The notes beneath the pieces are model-generated. The model searched no databases, was not told the DNA's origin, and was given only the letters and a program-made list of their open reading frames with translations. Positions 5,679 to 8,500 of a DNA stretch of 8,500 nucleotides are shown here, piece by piece. Position 1 is the first letter of the stretch. Every line of letters starts with the position of its first letter. Source of the stretch: Kordiimonadaceae bacterium (lineage in GTDB: Bacteria > Pseudomonadota > Alphaproteobacteria > Sphingomonadales > Kordiimonadaceae); the NCBI GenBank assembly GCA_014238195.1, contig JABABO010000397.1:1-8500 (forward strand), written 5' to 3'. The position numbers were made by a program, and so were the translations under genes.

Positions 5679-8234
5679 ATGTCACATAAATACCCAATTT
5701 CCCTGCTTGCAGGGGTGAGCTTACTGGCAATGCCCGCAGCCTCAGTCACAGCGCAGGATAATAATGAACGCCTTGTTGTTGATGAAATCATTGTGTCGGC
5801 TCGCCGTGTCAATGAAAGTTTAACAGATGTTCCGGGAACGGTCTCGGTGGTTACAAAGGCTGTTATTGAGAAAGCAGGCATACAAAGGGCTGCAGATTTC
5901 ATCAATCTGACATCAGGTGTGACAATGGTTGATGCCGCAGAAGTGGGTGATACACAAGTCAACATTCGCGGTATTAACGGTGCTCGTGACGCCGAAAACA
6001 GCTTCGCCTTCATCCTTGATGGCATTTTATACACAAATCCAGCTGCCTTTAATCGTGAATACTCTAACCTCTCACAGATAGAAATTTTTAAAGGTCCTCA
6101 AGGCGCCATTTATGGTCGCAATGCAGCAGCTGGCGCAATCCTTGTGAATACAGAGACACCTACAGGGCAAACGGAAGGCCGTTTTCAGGCTGGTTATGCA
6201 CAAGATAACACTTGGTTGGTGAAGGGCGCTTACTCAGGCGCGTTCTCAGATACTGTATTTTTCCGCGTGGGCGGTGATTGGAAGTCCTCTGACGGGTTCT
6301 ATCGAAATCAATATCAAAATGATGCTGCGGTCGTGGATCGCTTTGAGGCATGGAATGTGAATGCGCGTCTGGTCAGTGAACTTGGTACTGCCACGACTTT
6401 GGATACCAAAATTCGGGTTGGTGAGGTTGATGCTGGCTCAATCGTATTTAATTCCACATTCAACTTACCCGTTTTTGCTGAGGCTCTGGCTTCACCAGCC
6501 GCCAATCAGGATGTGAACGAATTCGACTTTGTTTTTGATGCCAATGTGCCCTCGCAGAACGATCAGAAATCTTTAGAAGTATCGACAAAGCTCACTCATG
6601 ATTTTGATGATATGACGCTTACAGGCTGGGTGCTTTATAGTGACATTGAAAATAACTTAATGTCTGATGGAACATCCGCTGCTTTTGGTTTTTATCAATT
6701 CGACAGTGCCTGCGAAGCTTCAACGCTGTCAAATGCTGGTTATGAATTGCTGGCACCGCAATTTATCAATATATCGCCGGTGGGTGTGATATTTGATGCG
6801 ACTAATGGCTCTTTCTTTGGGGCCTACACACCGACAACCTGCGACGGAATTCAAGAACAACTTCGTAATCAGCAAGACTTAAGCGCTGAGCTACGATTGG
6901 CATCAAACGGTGATGGTCCTTTCAATTGGATGGTTGGAACATATCTACTCGATATTGATAGAGAAGTCGGCGTGTCCCTCAACCGTGATAGTGGCAGTGC
7001 AGTGACGAGGGGGCTTTATCAGGCTGATGGTCCGAATGCAACGGCAGCCCTAACCTGGGATCAGTTTGACAGCACTGTGTTCGCGGTTTTTGGTCAATTT
7101 ACTTATGACATGAATGAAGACACTGAACTCTCGGTTGCGCTGCGCTATGATAACGAAACCCGTAAAGTGTCCAGTCTAGTTCCTGTTAATGCCACACAGT
7201 CAGTGATTGATTTGGATTTTAATCCGCTGACTGCGGACCCGCTAAACCCAGGGCTCCTCGGCGGTGCTGTTGCTGATAAAAAGGAAACCTATCAAGAGCT
7301 ACAGCCGAAAATCTCTCTGACCTGGGATGCTTCTGATGATGTGACATTGTTTGCAAGTTGGGGCGTAGGCTTTAAAGCAGGTGGCTTTAATAATACTGGC
7401 TCAGCTGAAACCATTAATGGCTTTATTAATGGCTTGATCAGGGGCCAATCATTCTTCTCGCCGACTGATTATGAAGCGGCACTTGGTGTTACCCTGCCAT
7501 CGATTTCGAATGATTATGGCAAGGAAACGTCCAGTGCGCTGGAAACAGGTTTTAAAGCGCGTGCTATGGGTGGACGGCTCGCAATCAACGGCGCAGGCTA
7601 TTACACAACAATTGATGATATGCAGTTCTTTGAGTTTTTTGTTGGTAGCTTTGGCTTGCTTCGTGTGGTCTCGAATATTGACAAGGTCGATGTTTATGGC
7701 GCTGAAATGGATGTAACATTCACTGTCAATCAAAACATGCGTTTGTTTGCGGCTGGTAACGTAACCGAAAGCGAGATTAAGCAAAATAGCTCCCGTCCAG
7801 ATACAATAGGCAATAAATCTCCTTACACAGCCAGTTATACGGCTAATATTGGCTTGGATGCGGATTTTGAACTCTCAAATGACTTGCAGATATTTGGGAG
7901 ATTAGACGCCCGTTTTGTCGGCCCAACCTGGTTCCATACCGTGCAAGAAGGTGATCGTCCGACTATTTTCCAGCCGCTTTTTGATCTCGGGTTTGGTCAA
8001 GGTTCAGGTGGATTAGGCACAGCAAATTATAGCAATGCCAGACGCGAAGCCTACCAAATTGTTAATTTACGTCTGGGGTTTGGCGGCGAAGCTTGGAATA
8101 TAACGGGTTATGTACAGAATATGTTTGACACAAAATATCTTGAGGAGGTCATTCCAGCACCAGAATTTGGTGGTTCATTTAATGCACCAGGCAATCGTCG
8201 GCGTATCGGTGTTGAATTTAGTACTAGATTCTAG
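5679..8234 (+). CDS. TonB-dependent outer-membrane receptor
   Basis: This complete 851-residue receptor should import a specific ligand across the outer membrane using TonB-ExbBD energy. The signal peptide (about 1-25) has an early Lys, a hydrophobic core LLAGVSLLAMPAA and likely cleavage after SVTA. A TonB-box-like segment, DEIIVSARR, lies at 35-43. The plug (about 48-158) contains VPGTVSVVTK, VNIRGINGARDAENSFAFIL and IEIFKGPQGAIYGRNAAAGA. The rest is a 22-strand-type barrel with FASWGVGFKAGGFN and a final strand, RRIGVEFSTRF, that ends in Phe as outer-membrane barrels require. C345 and C388 lie in a probable surface loop and may form a disulphide. No FecA-type N-terminal signalling domain is present, so it does not itself control a sigma factor. 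The gene lies 213 bp after hyuB on the same strand, which suggests it feeds that pathway. The ligand is unknown: siderophore, glycan and small aromatic receptors share this form. GGGAGA with 5-nt spacing supports ATG 5679. Confidence 0.93.
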   Translation: MSHKYPISLLAGVSLLAMPAASVTAQDNNERLVVDEIIVSARRVNESLTDVPGTVSVVTKAVIEKAGIQRAADFINLTSGVTMVDAAEVGDTQVNIRGINGARDAENSFAFILDGILYTNPAAFNREYSNLSQIEIFKGPQGAIYGRNAAAGAILVNTETPTGQTEGRFQAGYAQDNTWLVKGAYSGAFSDTVFFRVGGDWKSSDGFYRNQYQNDAAVVDRFEAWNVNARLVSELGTATTLDTKIRVGEVDAGSIVFNSTFNLPVFAEALASPAANQDVNEFDFVFDANVPSQNDQKSLEVSTKLTHDFDDMTLTGWVLYSDIENNLMSDGTSAAFGFYQFDSACEASTLSNAGYELLAPQFINISPVGVIFDATNGSFFGAYTPTTCDGIQEQLRNQQDLSAELRLASNGDGPFNWMVGTYLLDIDREVGVSLNRDSGSAVTRGLYQADGPNATAALTWDQFDSTVFAVFGQFTYDMNEDTELSVALRYDNETRKVSSLVPVNATQSVIDLDFNPLTADPLNPGLLGGAVADKKETYQELQPKISLTWDASDDVTLFASWGVGFKAGGFNNTGSAETINGFINGLIRGQSFFSPTDYEAALGVTLPSISNDYGKETSSALETGFKARAMGGRLAINGAGYYTTIDDMQFFEFFVGSFGLLRVVSNIDKVDVYGAEMDVTFTVNQNMRLFAAGNVTESEIKQNSSRPDTIGNKSPYTASYTANIGLDADFELSNDLQIFGRLDARFVGPTWFHTVQEGDRPTIFQPLFDLGFGQGSGGLGTANYSNARREAYQIVNLRLGFGGEAWNITGYVQNMFDTKYLEEVIPAPEFGGSFNAPGNRRRIGVEFSTRF

Positions 8235-8292
8235 GATATGAGCGACAGTGCTCTTGTGGCTTATATAGCCAATTGCGGTGTGTATTGATCGT

Positions 8293-8325
8293 GACCTGCG
8301 CCTTTATGTTTTTTGGGCGCAGGTT
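8293..8325. terminator. Hairpin between convergent genes, probable bidirectional terminator
   Basis: ACCTGCGCC (8294-8302) pairs perfectly with GGCGCAGGT (8316-8324), extended by one G-T pair at the base (8293/8325). The loop is T-rich (8303-8315). It lies between the receptor stop (8234) and the minus-strand RTX stop (8339), where both transcripts should end. No clean U-tract follows in either direction. A second stem, GCCCC/GGGGC (8329-8333 with 8343-8347), lies beside it and overlaps the minus-strand stop codon. Confidence 0.55.
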
Positions 8326-8338
8326 AGCGCCCCAAGCT

Positions 8339-8500
8339 TTAAGGGGCAAAGTATATTGTCATCAAACTCAGATCACTGACACTGAGCCCAGTAAACAAAA
8401 TTGATGTGTCTTCGCTTAGGGTTACCAGCAAACCGTCCGCGGTATCAGTGGCTGTGCTGGCCAGTGTATCCAGCCCCGTTATGCCTGTTTCTGTTAGGTC
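8339..8500 (-). CDS. RTX-type secreted protein, C-terminal end (truncated by window edge)
   Basis: Read on the minus strand, the frame enters at 8500 and ends at TAA (complement of 8339-8341), giving 53 residues. The protein contains TGITGLDTLAS, ADGLLVTLSED, LFTGLSVSDLS and the terminus MTIYFAP. This parallels the left-edge tail (TGFSGLDTLTG, NNGLLITLSDS, LLSGLSLSDLS, MNITFG), so it is a paralogous RTX/type I secretion tail. The repeat region and functional domain lie beyond the window. The acidic, Leu/Thr/Ser-rich composition and short hydrophobic end fit an uncleaved secretion signal. The gene is convergent with the receptor gene. The call rests partly on its likeness to the left tail, since no GGxGxDxxx nonapeptide is visible in this fragment. 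Confidence 0.7.
   Translation of the reverse strand, partial: DLTETGITGLDTLASTATDTADGLLVTLSEDTSILFTGLSVSDLSLMTIYFAP

Noticed and set aside
5588..6034. Minus-strand open frame of 148 codons opposite the receptor start
   Set aside because: It is antisense to the signal peptide and plug of a clear TonB receptor and shows no domain signature, so it is most likely a shadow.
8238..8288. A 16-codon ATG frame just after the receptor stop
   Set aside because: It is very short, has only a weak AGG upstream and no recognisable content, and it sits in the 3' region leading into the terminator hairpin.
1..8500. Tested ideas: CRISPR array, insertion sequence, tRNA or rRNA genes
   Set aside because: No regularly spaced repeats, transposase motifs, terminal inverted repeats with target duplications, or tRNA/rRNA-like sequences were seen. 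The RTX tails at the edges are diverged paralogues and not transposon ends.

Overview
This window looks like part of a Gram-negative, probably marine alphaproteobacterial chromosome of moderate GC content. The grounds are a TonB-dependent outer-membrane receptor with a cleavable signal peptide, Shine-Dalgarno-led genes, and RTX/serralysin-type secretion tails at both edges. The taxonomic placement is an impression from protein style and is not demonstrated.

Layout. Bases 2-241 hold the last 79 codons of a plus-strand RTX-type secreted protein. A small tandem repeat and a strong hairpin terminator (316-346) follow. An AT-rich control region (about 443-546) carries two TGTATACA-centred palindromes exactly 50 bp apart around a perfect TATAAT box, which resembles an operator pair for a GntR-type regulator. 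Next come four large plus-strand genes: an HMG-CoA lyase-family enzyme (547-1485), a HyuA/oxoprolinase/acetone-carboxylase-beta-type ATPase subunit (1533-3593), its HyuB partner (3606-5465), and an 851-residue TonB-dependent receptor (5679-8234). The 213-bp gap before the receptor contains an unused Shine-Dalgarno sequence fused to the hyuB stop, a 32-codon TTG-started reading frame of unknown status, a TATAAT box and two hairpins. A hairpin follows the receptor. The minus strand of the right edge (8339-8500) carries the last 53 codons of a second RTX-type tail, clearly paralogous to the first and pointing toward it.

How the genes may work together. The receptor would import a scarce or bulky substrate across the outer membrane. 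HyuA/HyuB would use ATP to open a cyclic amide or carboxylate a carbonyl compound, and the lyase would cleave a branched 3-hydroxyacyl-CoA product. The lyase-hyuA-hyuB order with tight spacing supports one transcription unit. The receptor may belong to the same unit or be separately promoted. The substrate cannot be read from the sequence. No acyl-CoA ligase or transferase, inner-membrane transporter, regulator or acetone-carboxylase gamma subunit lies in the window. The most unusual points are this gene combination under a twin-palindrome promoter, its placement between two convergent paralogous RTX tails, and the changed metal-site motif in HyuB.
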